Positions 8,501 through 16,945 of a stretch of DNA of 64,000 nucleotides are shown one piece after another. The stretch comes from Stieleria bergensis. Lineage in GTDB: Bacteria; Planctomycetota; Planctomycetia; Pirellulales; Pirellulaceae. A model generated the notes under the pieces. That model saw only the letters and a program-made list of their open reading frames with translations. It did no database searches and was not told where the DNA came from. The stretch is taken from assembly GCA_007745635.1 (NCBI GenBank), contig CP036272.1:5850816-5914815 (forward strand), given 5' to 3'. The translations under genes were made by a program, and so were the position numbers. Position 1 is the stretch's first letter, and each line of letters begins with the position of its first letter.

Positions 8501-9462
8501 TGTCCAAGATCTTCTGCATCCCCGAAAAGATGCTGTTCTCCAAAGACAGTCTGACCGTCAAACCGGGCCAGCCGGTGAAGATTGTGTTTACGAACCCTGA
8601 CGCCACCGATCACAACTTGGTGATTGTCAAACCGGGTGCCCTGGCCGAAGTGGGCATGGCGGCCAATGAAATGGCCAAGGACCCACGCAATGCCAAAGGC
8701 GACTTTATACCTCGTGAAAAATCTGATCTCATTTTGCACGCTTCACCGATGATCGGCCCGACACGCAGCTCACTGATTCACGTCATGCGGTTCAACGCCC
8801 CCACAGAGCCAGGCATTTATCCCTACGTGTGCACCTTCCCCGGACACTGGGTGGTGATGAACGGCAATCTGATTGTGGCCAAAGATCAGCAGCAAGCGCA
8901 ATCTTTATTGGCGACCACCAAACCAGCCATCGTCAAAAAATGGACCATGGAGGACTTCAAGGATCTAAAGTCCATCAGTCATCAGAACGACCCGATGGCC
9001 AAGACGCGTGGCATGATGGCGCTGGCAAAGGCAAACTGTATTCAGTGCCACCAACTCGCTGGCCATGGCGCCAACCTGGGACCTGATCTTGCCAAGTCGA
9101 CGCAAAAGTTGCAGGGCGCTGACTTGCTGCAACAAATCATTGCTCCCTCGTCACAAATCCATCCGGAATACCAAAGCTATCGCTTCTTAATGGACAGTGG
9201 ACGGATCATCCAAGGGGTGATCGTGGAAGAGACCGACAAGGCGTTCAAGATCGCCGAGAACCTGCTGACCCCGAACTCGTTCACCAACGTGCCAAAGGAT
9301 CAAATTGAGTTTCAAAGCAAGTCAACAACGTCACCAATGCCCAATGGATTGCTTGACATCCTGACGAAGGAAGAGATCCTTGATTTGTTGGTCTATCTGG
9401 AAGCCGGTGGTTACGAACTGCCCGATCACCTCAAAGGCCGACATGGGCACGGCTCCAAGTAA
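5569..9462 (+). CDS. SGNH hydrolase - PVC propeller - blue copper - cytochrome c multidomain protein
   Basis: This 1297-aa exported protein has a signal peptide at 1-28 (cleavage near ALAQ). Domains in order: an SGNH/GDSL hydrolase at about 83-290 (IGNS with Ser91, GFNES, and NGIHLNEQG where the usual Asp is Asn); a PVC-type dehydrogenase-like propeller at about 386-724 with EDTDGDGKAD and KDTNGDDKAD calcium loops; HEAT-like helices at about 730-945; a cupredoxin at about 985-1105 with DHNLVIV and YVCTFPGHW...MNG as copper ligands; and a cytochrome c with ANCIQCHQ near 1157 ending in EEILDLLVYLEAGG. I infer periplasmic oxidation of a sugar-like substrate with electron flow through copper and haem. 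ATG 5569 sits 13 bases after mcsB. The longer frame from 5491 would overlap mcsB. Confidence 0.88.
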   Translation: MKSLPTLALQLVSVAVFFAFPTSSALAQKKPRNPDAKNRPSGIPTPAEDANLQRYGIYAKTAPRPAKAQPVNTSLPLQLESGDRIVLIGNSLLEGNADFGHLEAMIQQAHPAHHVTVRHLAWQADEVGVQPRPANFADTLQHLTHEQADVILVAYGFNESFAGEQGVAAFQQQLDSYVNTLRSSAFNGESAPRVILLSPIANENIYSIAAADRNNGNIHAYATTIQQVAQDQQVGFVDLFAPTAKAFQSMGEDLTINGIHLNEQGDKLVSSEIFRQLFGQEPQPINDDLRAVIVDKNRQFFRRFRPLNTFYYTGGRNKSYGYLDFLPAMRNFQWMAANRDQRIWNLAAGKPVSGPVDDSQMPAMPATKQSRGANQWMTAADELKAFQVDPRFEVNLFAGEEQFPDIANPIQMRWDSRGRLWVSCSTTYPHVYPGKEPNDKLVILEDTDGDGKADKSTVFADDLHVPLSFEFGNGGVYVSEQPALTFLKDTNGDDKADVHRTVLTGFGTEDSHHSLHDIMWTPDGDMIFRESIFHHTQVETPYGPVRQQNSGWFRYQPRDHRLVGFGSYHSTNPWGVTFDDWGQHMASHPVYAEAFHAIDPGYPNQHPKPTGLQAYSGVCGHQFIDTATFPQDLQGHFVKVRYKPTNRVELLKWKQTEFGYQEEYISDLIFSTNLSFIPVDLQWGPRGALYVCDWYNPIKGHAQYSLRDPRRDRDSGRIWRIVAKDHSLQEPPKIAEASIEQLLDLLKRPETRIRYWAKQELKERHAEAVLAALDQWVANLDASDPRFRHHQLEAVWTYRSVGLIGMPDSINPDATLNRAPPQTAANTRLSEQEANSKEVAIKTLQALLTCDHANARAAATKQLRYFHPHLSNRYAALKNAAQDKHAIVRMQAVIAASYIGTEAALEAILPVFRFPADGHLQYAITCALGSRTLRRHWEHDDRWGIAARLKQSAKSRQIKEPTPSASQAQFDNQKDLALSKIFCIPEKMLFSKDSLTVKPGQPVKIVFTNPDATDHNLVIVKPGALAEVGMAANEMAKDPRNAKGDFIPREKSDLILHASPMIGPTRSSLIHVMRFNAPTEPGIYPYVCTFPGHWVVMNGNLIVAKDQQQAQSLLATTKPAIVKKWTMEDFKDLKSISHQNDPMAKTRGMMALAKANCIQCHQLAGHGANLGPDLAKSTQKLQGADLLQQIIAPSSQIHPEYQSYRFLMDSGRIIQGVIVEETDKAFKIAENLLTPNSFTNVPKDQIEFQSKSTTSPMPNGLLDILTKEEILDLLVYLEAGGYELPDHLKGRHGHGSK

Positions 9463-9479
9463 GCACGGGTCCAAGTAAG
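9448..9479. repeat. 16-bp tandem duplication spanning a stop codon
   Basis: CACGGCTCCAAGTAAG (9448-9463) and CACGGGTCCAAGTAAG (9464-9479) differ at one base. The first copy contains the TAA of the multidomain gene, so the stop context AAG-TAA is repeated 16 bases downstream. Confidence 0.8.
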
Positions 9480-9834
9480 CCGTGGGAAGCAAGGCGTGCT
9501 CAAGAGACAGCGGTTGAATCGATCGCCTGGCAAGCCCCAGGCGAGCTCAGATTGCACGGACTCCATTGTCATGCAAGCGCATCCCGCAAAGGCAGTGCCC
9601 GTGCAGACCGTGCATTGCAACGGCAACAGATCTCGCGGGAGCACCTTTCAGCGGCGGCTTTGCAACAGACATCGGTTTGAAATCTGATGGTTTGCGAGCC
9701 AGAGTAGGCAACCGAGAATCACTTCCAGCGCCGCCGGCACGGGTGCACGCCCATCGGTGGCGGCTGACGAAGTATACTGGGGCTTTCTGCCTCGTCTCAT
9801 CGACGGCCCTCTTTTCTCGCTTAGGTTGATCTTC
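9463..9834. other. Intergenic region, no gene seen
   Basis: Apart from the tandem duplication at its left edge I see no conserved feature or terminator in these 372 bases. A 292-codon antisense frame (9547-10425) runs through it but mirrors the next gene and is not coding. Confidence 0.5.
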
Positions 9835-10902
9835 ATGAGTGCCTCCATTCGTCGTCGCCGATTCATCGCGACTGCCGCTGCGACCGCGGCCTGTGCCCCA
9901 GCTCTTATCACCGCAAAACGAACCGCAGCACAAGACGTGACCGGGCAAGGGGACTTTCAGTACAAGGTCAAACACGCCTGGCCAGAACTGCCTAGCAAGT
10001 TCACTTGGCAGACCACTCATAATGTCGCGGTCGACAAAGCCAATCGCCTGTACGTGATTCACGAAGGCGTTGCCGGCACTGAGCATCCATCGATTTTTGT
10101 CTTTGATGATGAAGGCCGTTACATCCGCTCGTTTGGCAAACAATTCCAAGGCGGCGGACATGGCATCGAAGTACGTGAGGAGAACGGCGAAGAGTTCCTG
10201 TACGTGGCCGCTTACCAGCAAGTGAAATCCTTCGCCAAGCTTAGCCTGACCGGTGAAACCGTCTGGCAGAAGTACGCTCCGATGGAAAGCGGAAAGTACG
10301 CTGAAGGTGAAGCCAACAATCCTCAGAAAATTTGGGGACGCGATCGATTCATGCCGACCAATTTTGCCTTTCTGGATGACGGTGGCTTCTTGCTGGCCGA
10401 CGGTTACGGCGCGTTTTACATCCATCGATACGACAAAGATGCCAACTGGGTTTCATGCTTCGGTGGTCCCGGCAAAGGCCCTGGCACCTTTCAAACCGCG
10501 CATGGTGTTTGGATTGACCGACGCGGTGACCAGCCAACCATTGTGGTGACCGATCGAGCACGAAACACACTGCAACGGTTTACCTTAGCTGGCAAATACA
10601 TCGACACGCTGCCTGGCTATGGATTGCCAGCCAACCTGGACACCTATGAAGACTTGATGATCGTTCCGGAATTGGTTGCTCGGTTAACGATTCTCGATAA
10701 AGACTGCAACATCCTGGCACATCTCGGTTCGGACGTTGATCGTCTTACAGCCGATCGATCCAAAAGCATTCGTCGCGACGAAAGCAAGTGGCAAGACGGC
10801 AAGTTTGTCCACCCGCACGACGCCTGCTTTGATCGCCAGGGTGACATCTTCGTCGCCGAATGGGTCTCGACCGGACGAATCACCAAACTGACTCGCGTTT
10901 AA
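9835..10902 (+). CDS. Tat-exported NHL-repeat/six-bladed beta-propeller protein
   Basis: This 355-aa protein begins with a twin-arginine signal (IRRRRFIATAAATAAC, predicted cleavage near residue 35). The rest is a beta-propeller of NHL/peptidylamidoglycolate-lyase type with recurring blade strands such as NRLYVIHEG, EFLYVAAYQQ, GGFLLADGYG, TIVVTDRARNTLQRF and GDIFVAEWVSTGRI. Planctomycetes carry many such exported propellers, usually beside sugar-metabolism genes; substrate unknown. ATG 9835 is chosen because the twin Arg then falls at residues 6-9. The sugar-isomerase-like gene starts 33 bases downstream, so both are probably cotranscribed. Confidence 0.82.
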   Translation: MSASIRRRRFIATAAATAACAPALITAKRTAAQDVTGQGDFQYKVKHAWPELPSKFTWQTTHNVAVDKANRLYVIHEGVAGTEHPSIFVFDDEGRYIRSFGKQFQGGGHGIEVREENGEEFLYVAAYQQVKSFAKLSLTGETVWQKYAPMESGKYAEGEANNPQKIWGRDRFMPTNFAFLDDGGFLLADGYGAFYIHRYDKDANWVSCFGGPGKGPGTFQTAHGVWIDRRGDQPTIVVTDRARNTLQRFTLAGKYIDTLPGYGLPANLDTYEDLMIVPELVARLTILDKDCNILAHLGSDVDRLTADRSKSIRRDESKWQDGKFVHPHDACFDRQGDIFVAEWVSTGRITKLTRV

Positions 10903-10935
10903 AGCAATCCGCAACACCTTGCAGGGACATCAGCG

Positions 10936-11976
10936 ATGAGCGATCACACTCCGTTGGGCAACAACCGAAAAAACCCCAATCGACTTGGACGACGTGAGAT
11001 GCTGGCTTATGCAGCGTTTGGCGGCACCGCGTTTGCCGCAGCGACTGGAGATGCCGCAGCGCAATCAGCCCCCGCGGCGCAATCGGCCCCTCAGGCGGCC
11101 CCCAAACGCAAGTATTCGATGAAAAAGTCGATCAACTTGTGGGCGTTCCCGTACCCCGACAAGATGTCTCTTCGGGAGTGCTTGCAACTGGCAAAGGACG
11201 CCGGCTTTGATGGGATCGAACTGAACTACGATCTCGACAGCGAACTGTCCCCAAAATCTGGGACCAAAGAGTTCACGGCGATCCGCCGCGCTGCGGAAGA
11301 GATTGGCATTGCAATCAGCGGTTTGTGCTCGTTTCTGTTCTGGCCTTATCCACTGACGAGCAATGATCCAGCAGAACGCGCCCAAGGCATGGAGCTGGCC
11401 GGCAAAATGACTCAGGCGGCCCATGACTTGGGCACGGAGAATTTACTGGTCGTTCCGGGCGCGGTTCACATGCCCTGGCGTGAAGATCATGATCCAACTC
11501 CCAACGACGTTTGTGACCGGCGGGCGCGAGAGGCGATCGGCAAATTACTGCCTCAGGCCGAGAAGCTAGGTGTCTACTTAAACATGGAGAACATCTTCTT
11601 CAATGGATTCCTGATGAGTCCCATGGAGATGGTAGAGTTCGTTGACAGTTTCTCAAGCGAGCATGTTAAGGTTCACTTTGATACTGGCAACATCATGGAG
11701 TACCAGTTCCCCGAACACTGGATCCCCATTTTAGGTGACCGCATCAAGAACGTTCACCTGAAAGAATACACAAAGAAAGGCACAGACCATTCGCTGGAAG
11801 CCTTTCGCCCCTTGTTAGATGGAACCACCAATTGGCCAGCTGTTCTGCAGGCGTTTGACACGGTTGGCTACGATGGCTACCTAACGTTTGAATACTTCCA
11901 TCCCTATCAGCATCACCCCGAAGCCTTGATTTATCAAACGGCGGATTCGTTAGATCGCATGCTGGGACTGAAGTAG
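10936..11976 (+). CDS. Exported sugar phosphate isomerase/epimerase-like TIM barrel
   Basis: This 346-aa protein belongs to the xylose-isomerase-like TIM-barrel family (hydroxypyruvate isomerase/UxaE-like). An N-terminal Tat-type signal (LGRREMLAYAAFGGTAFAA) is followed by an Ala/Gln linker with repeated AQSAP. The barrel starts near residue 65 (SINLWAFPYPDKMSLRECL). Metal-site regions are visible: NMENIFFNGF (Glu), VHFDTGNI (Asp), IKNVHLKEY (His) and YLTFEYFHPY (Glu). It probably isomerises or epimerises a keto sugar in the periplasm together with the upstream propeller. Its stop lies two bases from the stop of the convergent DUF885 gene, leaving no room for an intergenic terminator. Confidence 0.85.
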   Translation: MSDHTPLGNNRKNPNRLGRREMLAYAAFGGTAFAAATGDAAAQSAPAAQSAPQAAPKRKYSMKKSINLWAFPYPDKMSLRECLQLAKDAGFDGIELNYDLDSELSPKSGTKEFTAIRRAAEEIGIAISGLCSFLFWPYPLTSNDPAERAQGMELAGKMTQAAHDLGTENLLVVPGAVHMPWREDHDPTPNDVCDRRAREAIGKLLPQAEKLGVYLNMENIFFNGFLMSPMEMVEFVDSFSSEHVKVHFDTGNIMEYQFPEHWIPILGDRIKNVHLKEYTKKGTDHSLEAFRPLLDGTTNWPAVLQAFDTVGYDGYLTFEYFHPYQHHPEALIYQTADSLDRMLGLK

Positions 11977-11978
11977 GA

Positions 11979-13799
11979 TCACTGGCTATCGATGTACTGA
12001 TCGATTTGTGCTTGCAGCAAGGGCAGAGGAATCGAGCCATTTTGCAAGACCACATCATGGAACTTGCGAACATCGAATCGCTCGCCCAATGCTTCTTCCG
12101 CACGCTGACGTTGCTTGCGGATAAAGATCTCGCCGGTCTTGTAAGCCAACGCTTGACCGGGCCAACCGATATAGCGATCAACTTCGGCGACAATATTGTG
12201 GCGTGAAAGCGCGGTGTTTTCCGCCATGTAATCAATGGCTTGTTGCCGCGTCCAACCAAGCGCATGAATCCCCGTGTCCACAACCAAACGACTGGCCCGC
12301 CAGGCTTCCATGCTCAGCCGACCAAAGTCCTGGTAGGGATCGGTGTAGAACCCCATCTCTTTGCCCAGTCGCTCGCTGTACAACGCCCAGCCTTCAATGA
12401 ACGCAGAGAAGTAACTCTGACGACGCAACGGATGCAACCCTTTTAATTCAGCTTGAATCGCCAGTTGCAAGTGGTGACCGGGGACGGCCTCGTGAAACGA
12501 TAACGCTTCCAACTGATACAGCGGACGCGAAGACAGATTGTACGTATTGATGTAATAGAACCCCGCTCGCGTTCCATCCGTTGACGGCGGCCAGTAATAC
12601 GCCGATGTGGTTTGTGGCGCCACGTAATCTGGAATCTTGCGAATCCCATAAGGCGTGCTGGGGAGCTTGCCAAACAAAGTTGGCAAGCGACCATCCACTT
12701 GCTTGCAAATGTAGGAGACCTCACGCATCAACTGTTCAGCAGTCTTGGGATAAAACGTTGGATCGGTGCGGAGGTGTTGAATGAACGCTGGCAAGTCGCC
12801 TTCAAATCCGACCGTTTCGCGAATCTGTTCCATCTCGCGGCGAATTCGTGCGTTTTCACGAATCCCGGTTTGATGCAACTCTTCGGGTGACAAATCCAGT
12901 GTCGTGAACTTGCGAATCTGAGACTGGTAAAATGCCTTGCCACCGGGCAGAGTGCGGGCGGCAATGTTCTGACGACAAGCCGGCACATAAGTGTCCGCTA
13001 GGTACGTTTGAAACTTGGCGTACGAAGGGATCGCGCTGTGTTTGATTGCCGACAACAAGTCCGGTTCGATCTGCTGCCAATCGGCTTTGTCAAGTTTGTC
13101 AATCGATTCCAAATTCTTATAGAACAGCGATTGCTTGGGATCGGCAACCACGTGTGCGCCAGCTTGTTCGGCGCTGTCGCGCATGATGATCGCAGGTTGC
13201 ACCAAACCAGCTTCAATGCCAGCATCCATCAAGGCGATTTGCTCGTCGACAAATCGAGGCAACTCATTCAAGCGACTGATGTAATTCCGCATGTCCTGAA
13301 CGGTGTCAGGATTCATCACCCGCGGAAGCTCCGGCAAACCGATGTGAAACCCTTCGCGATTGTTGATCGGCATCAAGTGTAACTTCAATCGATAGTCTTC
13401 CCGTTCGGACTTTAGCTTGCGAACGACCAAGTCCCAATCGATCCGATCGGAGACCGGCAATGTCAATGGATCGATTTGCAACAGACGCTCGAGAAAGGCA
13501 GCGCGCATCTGATCACGACGCTGATAGTCAGCCAGGGACTGCTTGGCCAAACGATCCTGGCCTCGAGGGTCGCCGACATCGGTGGCCAGCTGAGGATATT
13601 CGGTCAGCTCAAAGTCCCAGACTTGATCCAAAATCTGCTTCAGCGGCGCGGCAGCGGTTGCACCATCCTGTGCGTTAGCAGTCTGGCCCCCATCAAGCAG
13701 ACTGTGCAAGACAAGCAAACCAACCAGTATCATCGGTAACAAGAAAACACGCGATCGCAGGGAACGCTGGACAGGTTGAAACCCAATGAAGAAAGACAA
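11979..13799 (-). CDS. DUF885 family metallopeptidase-like lipoprotein/secreted protein
   Basis: The DUF885 family contains bacterial gluzincin-like proteins. Decisive motifs are FHEAVPGHHLQ (HExxxGHH) followed by FIEGWALYSERLG, with Glu as third ligand, and the family C-terminus YIGWPGQALAYKTGE. TTG 13799 is preferred: GGGAGAG lies just upstream, and it gives a signal peptide with basic residues before the hydrophobic core (VFLLPMILVGLLVLHSLL), total 606 aa. ATG 13733 is an alternative with no charged n-region. The open frame to 14036 is low-complexity and unlikely to be translated. The protein probably acts in the periplasm on peptides; substrate unknown. Confidence 0.85.
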   Translation of the reverse strand: MSFFIGFQPVQRSLRSRVFLLPMILVGLLVLHSLLDGGQTANAQDGATAAAPLKQILDQVWDFELTEYPQLATDVGDPRGQDRLAKQSLADYQRRDQMRAAFLERLLQIDPLTLPVSDRIDWDLVVRKLKSEREDYRLKLHLMPINNREGFHIGLPELPRVMNPDTVQDMRNYISRLNELPRFVDEQIALMDAGIEAGLVQPAIIMRDSAEQAGAHVVADPKQSLFYKNLESIDKLDKADWQQIEPDLLSAIKHSAIPSYAKFQTYLADTYVPACRQNIAARTLPGGKAFYQSQIRKFTTLDLSPEELHQTGIRENARIRREMEQIRETVGFEGDLPAFIQHLRTDPTFYPKTAEQLMREVSYICKQVDGRLPTLFGKLPSTPYGIRKIPDYVAPQTTSAYYWPPSTDGTRAGFYYINTYNLSSRPLYQLEALSFHEAVPGHHLQLAIQAELKGLHPLRRQSYFSAFIEGWALYSERLGKEMGFYTDPYQDFGRLSMEAWRASRLVVDTGIHALGWTRQQAIDYMAENTALSRHNIVAEVDRYIGWPGQALAYKTGEIFIRKQRQRAEEALGERFDVRKFHDVVLQNGSIPLPLLQAQIDQYIDSQ

Positions 13800-14113
13800 A
13801 GAACTCTCCCGGCTCGAATGATGCGGTCTGGGCAGTTGACAGAAAATCAACCGCCGTTGGTCTGGTACGCCGTGACGAAATCTTACGTCCCTGCTTTCAA
13901 GGCGTGAATATGAGCGGGCGGATTTTCTGATCACCGCCAGAAGAAAGCGGCGCGTTGACCCAACTCCATCAGACGATCGGCAAGCGGCAAGCAGCAAGCG
14001 GCAAGCAGTTGGGCGCCGCTGCGGGGGTGACCGCAAAGGTCATGACTTGTGCTCGCAGCCAGCAGAGCAACAATCGAGACAGAGCAGGGGACGGGTTCAG
14101 CGTCCTGGTGGGT
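13800..14113. other. Intergenic region with GGCAAGC heptamer array
   Basis: Both flanking genes are on the minus strand. The only notable structure is four heptamers in tandem at 13979-14006 (GGCAAGC, GGCAAGC, AGCAAGC, GGCAAGC). No terminator hairpin with a T tract is visible. Confidence 0.55.
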
Positions 14114-15091
14114 TCAGCGTCCTGGCGGCGGCCCAAACCCAAAGGGTGGGAATCCTGGTGGAGGCGGACGACGGCCGGGGCGAAAACCTCCCGGCGGCCC
14201 ACCTCGACGACGCTGAAAGCTTCGATCTGGCTGGCCCTTGAACAGCCGGGGCACGTAGGGAAAGTCTGCCGTCATGACATAGTAGAACGTTCCCTCAGGA
14301 TACTCGGGGGTCTTTCCTGTCCGCCCATTGAACTCATCCAAGTCGCCGCTGCCAGCCTTGTACTCCCAATCAGCGATGAAGGTACCATCGTATTTGCCTC
14401 CGGGTCCGCGATTGCCGGCCGGACGCGTCCCCGCCTTCAGTTCATAACTCGCCTGCAAACGCTTCTTCTGGCCGTCTTCTTCAAGGAGCTCGCAGTCGTA
14501 AAGCGGATAACCATCGGCGGCGTAGCCGATCAACGTCATGTTCTTGCCCGCCTTACGAGCATGCTCGCGCAGCGATTCAATCAGCTCAACCGGTCGTCCG
14601 TGGTAGTGATAGGCGCCGGTGGGTTGCACGTGAGCGTTGTTGTGATCGAGCCCCAAGTCGATCTTGCCATCAATGACGGCATATTGCCACTGGCTGCCGC
14701 GCTGTCCGCGCCAGAACTCTGCCGCCCCCGGGTCGATCGGAATCCCATTGACAGCCACACCAAAGTTCCCCAGCTGCAAAGCCGTTGGTTTTGCTGCGGG
14801 CTCCGGTCTCAGCGGCATGCGAAAACGATGCTGCTGGGCGCTGATCCGGTTCGGATTGCCAGGGCCAGGAAACTTCCCCGTCGCATGTGCCGGCAGCCCA
14901 TTGGAGGTGATGACACGATAGCCATCCATTTCCTGTATGCTCACTTGTGGATCGAATGAGCCGGCTGGATTGCCGATGACAACCTTGTCACTCTGCTGTG
15001 GATGTTGATGGCCCTCATGAGCCAGCACGCCGGTGGGCAGCAATAGCAAGCAAACGGCAAAAACAGTGGCAACAAATGGTTTCATGATCAT
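14114..15091 (-). CDS. YHYH domain protein with Pro/Gly/Arg-rich tail
   Basis: This 325-aa secreted protein has a signal peptide (MIMKPFVATVFAVCLLLLPTGVLA), then a short HEGHQH stretch. The YHYH-protein domain occupies about residues 45-290, with the name-giving motif GAYHYHGRP and neighbours GLDHNNAHVQ and GYAADGYPLYD. The domain is often found in secreted proteins of planctomycetes and marine bacteria; histidines suggest metal binding but the activity is not established. The last ~35 residues are almost only Arg, Pro, Gly and Phe, a possible disordered or surface-binding tail. M1 or M3 (six bases later) may be the start. Confidence 0.82.
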   Translation of the reverse strand: MIMKPFVATVFAVCLLLLPTGVLAHEGHQHPQQSDKVVIGNPAGSFDPQVSIQEMDGYRVITSNGLPAHATGKFPGPGNPNRISAQQHRFRMPLRPEPAAKPTALQLGNFGVAVNGIPIDPGAAEFWRGQRGSQWQYAVIDGKIDLGLDHNNAHVQPTGAYHYHGRPVELIESLREHARKAGKNMTLIGYAADGYPLYDCELLEEDGQKKRLQASYELKAGTRPAGNRGPGGKYDGTFIADWEYKAGSGDLDEFNGRTGKTPEYPEGTFYYVMTADFPYVPRLFKGQPDRSFQRRRGGPPGGFRPGRRPPPPGFPPFGFGPPPGR

Positions 15092-15297
15092 TCAAATGCA
15101 AGAGAAAACGTTGATCGACCTCTTCGGTTAGGACGATTCCCTAGACAAGAAGTCACGGACCGAGCGCTGAATCGGCAATCGGATTCAATGCCGCGAACAT
15201 TCGTTGCCACGAACCTAGTTTACAAAACGAGGCCACGCTTGGTGACACGACACAACCTGACATTGTCAACTGGCGAGTTACCAACTGGACCCCAACC

Positions 15298-16383
15298 ATG
15301 AAAGCAATTGTCTACCAAGGTGATGGAAAACTAAGCTGTCAATCAGGGGTTCCTGATCCTGAAATACTCTTTCCCACCGATGTGATTCTAAAAGTGGAAA
15401 AGGCCGGGATCTGTGGCTCCGACTTACACCAGCTGCAAGGGCGCGATCCGCTTCGAATCGGCGCGACCTTCGGCCATGAAGTCGCCGGCACGGTCTGTGA
15501 TGTGGGATCCGAAGTGGCTGATTTCAAGGTCGGTGATCGTGTGTTCAGCCCGTTCTCGGTGAGTTGCGGCAGGTGTTTTTTTTGCCAGCATGGACTGACC
15601 GCACGGTGCAACCACTGGCAGGTCTTTGGACATGACGATGGCCGGCCCGGGGGAGACCCACGAGCACTTGGAGGCGCCCAAGCAGAATTTGCTCGTGTTC
15701 CCCACGCTGATCACAGCTTGATCGCCGTGCCTGATGAAATGGGGTTCGCCGAAGCCATCTTTCTGGCCGATAACTTCAGCACCGGTTGGAGCGGCGTGCA
15801 GCAAGCGCGACAGCTTTGCCAGGGACCGCTGGAGACACTTGTCGTGATGGGTTGTGGCGTCGTTGGCTTGTCCGCCGTTTGTGCGGCAACGTACCTCAAC
15901 ATTCCGCATGTGATCGCCATTGATCCGGTTCAATATCGACGCGAGATGGCACCGTCCGTGCGGTCTGGAACTGGCCAGCTGACCCACCTCAGTTTGCCGG
16001 AAGCCCAGTCACTGATCGCCGATCAGTGCGGCGATCGCCACGGGGTTGATGCAGTGGTCGAAGCGGTCGGCAGACAAACGGCGCTTCAGCAAGCGTTTGA
16101 GTTGATCCGGCCCTTCGGAACGATCTGCTCGATCGGGATGCATACCGAGCCGAGTCCCATCAGTCCGGGGGACGAATACGGCAAAAATGCGATTCGAGCC
16201 ACCGGCCGCGCGTCCGTCCGCACCACGGTTCAGGAAATTCTTGGGCTTCGCGAACAGGGTTTTGAACTGCCCGTCGAGACCCTGACCAGCGACGACGCGA
16301 TCCCCTTCGAAGAAGTCCAGTCAGCCTATGAGCGATTTGGGTCCCGCCAACAAGGTTGCTTCAAACTCATGCTGGAACCATGA
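15298..16383 (+). CDS. Zinc-dependent alcohol dehydrogenase (MDR family)
   Basis: This 361-aa protein is a medium-chain dehydrogenase. It has the catalytic zinc region AGICGSDLH and GHEVAGTV, the structural-zinc cysteines CGRCFFCQHGLTARC, and a Rossmann segment (LVVMGCGVVGLSAV), although GCGVVG is followed by a less typical nucleotide-binding region. It resembles threonine dehydrogenase/sorbitol dehydrogenase-like enzymes and the formaldehyde-dehydrogenase subgroup (long FGHDDGRPGGDPRALGGAQAEF loop), so the substrate cannot be named. It stands alone, divergent from the YHYH gene by about 200 bases. Confidence 0.88.
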   Translation: MKAIVYQGDGKLSCQSGVPDPEILFPTDVILKVEKAGICGSDLHQLQGRDPLRIGATFGHEVAGTVCDVGSEVADFKVGDRVFSPFSVSCGRCFFCQHGLTARCNHWQVFGHDDGRPGGDPRALGGAQAEFARVPHADHSLIAVPDEMGFAEAIFLADNFSTGWSGVQQARQLCQGPLETLVVMGCGVVGLSAVCAATYLNIPHVIAIDPVQYRREMAPSVRSGTGQLTHLSLPEAQSLIADQCGDRHGVDAVVEAVGRQTALQQAFELIRPFGTICSIGMHTEPSPISPGDEYGKNAIRATGRASVRTTVQEILGLREQGFELPVETLTSDDAIPFEEVQSAYERFGSRQQGCFKLMLEP

Positions 16384-16629
16384 CTGGAACACTGCACCCG
16401 GGACCGAAGGTTCCCCGTACCAGCGAGGCAATCCGATCAAGTCAATCAGGGGTCCAAACACAGGGCCACCCACCTACTTGGCGACTCGAAACCCTGCCGA
16501 TTGGCGATCAGTTTTAGCCCTGAACTGTCGCAACATCGACATTGGCAGAGTAGTGATTCAACGATTATGACAGATCCGCTAATCCCGATTAGTTAAATTA
16601 GGCGATTGAGGCTTTTCGGGCTGTTTTCA

Positions 16630-16659
16630 TTGACAGCAGCAAAAATTGGTAATTATACT
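16630..16659 (+). promoter_or_regulatory. Sigma70-type promoter
   Basis: A perfect -35 TTGACA (16630-16635) and a near-consensus -10 TATACT (16654-16659) are separated by 18 bases. Transcription would start near 16667, reading into the coiled-coil membrane gene. Confidence 0.65.
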
Positions 16660-16870
16660 CCCGACAGCAGCGACGAGTGGACGATGAGGGCGGAACCCGC
16701 GTCTTAGCGAAATGAACCTCGATCGCGTGCCCCAACTATTCACATTTTGCCGAAGTTTTTGTGGACCCCAGGCGTTTCTTTACACACAAAATTTGGACAT
16801 TCCGACATCTTTTTGAATAAGATAGAAGACCTCATCTTTTTCAACCTGTCGGGACGATCTCCGAATCAAT

Positions 16871-16908
16871 GGTAATGAACCGTGTTACCACAAATTTTGG
16901 GTAACGTG
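16871..16908 (+). promoter_or_regulatory. Mutually exclusive hairpins in the 5' leader
   Basis: GGTAA (16871-16875) can pair with TTACC (16885-16889), or that same TTACC, extended to 16881-16889, can pair with 16900-16908 in a nine-pair stem with two wobbles. Only one of the two can form. They end 37 bases before the start codon. Confidence 0.35.
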
Positions 16909-16945
16909 ACCCCACTTGGACTTCAGCCAGAGGAATGCTCCAACA

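Larger units (their letters stand above)
16384..16945. other. Intergenic region with promoter and leader
   Basis: These 562 bases hold no convincing gene. A consensus-like promoter lies at 16630-16659, so the downstream gene would have a leader of about 280 bases. The AT-rich end contains alternative hairpins at 16871-16908. A weaker second promoter may lie at 16793-16825 (TTGGAC/TAAGAT, 19-bp spacer). Confidence 0.55.

Noticed and set aside
9547-10425. 292-codon minus-strand frame
   Set aside because: It is the antisense shadow of the NHL propeller gene and lacks a plausible start or motif.
13979-14006. GGCAAGC heptamer array as a minisatellite or attachment site
   Set aside because: Only four units, one imperfect, with no integrase or mobile gene nearby.
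13955-14959. 334-codon plus-strand frame
   Set aside because: It is antisense to the YHYH gene, whose protein is clearly homologous to a known family.
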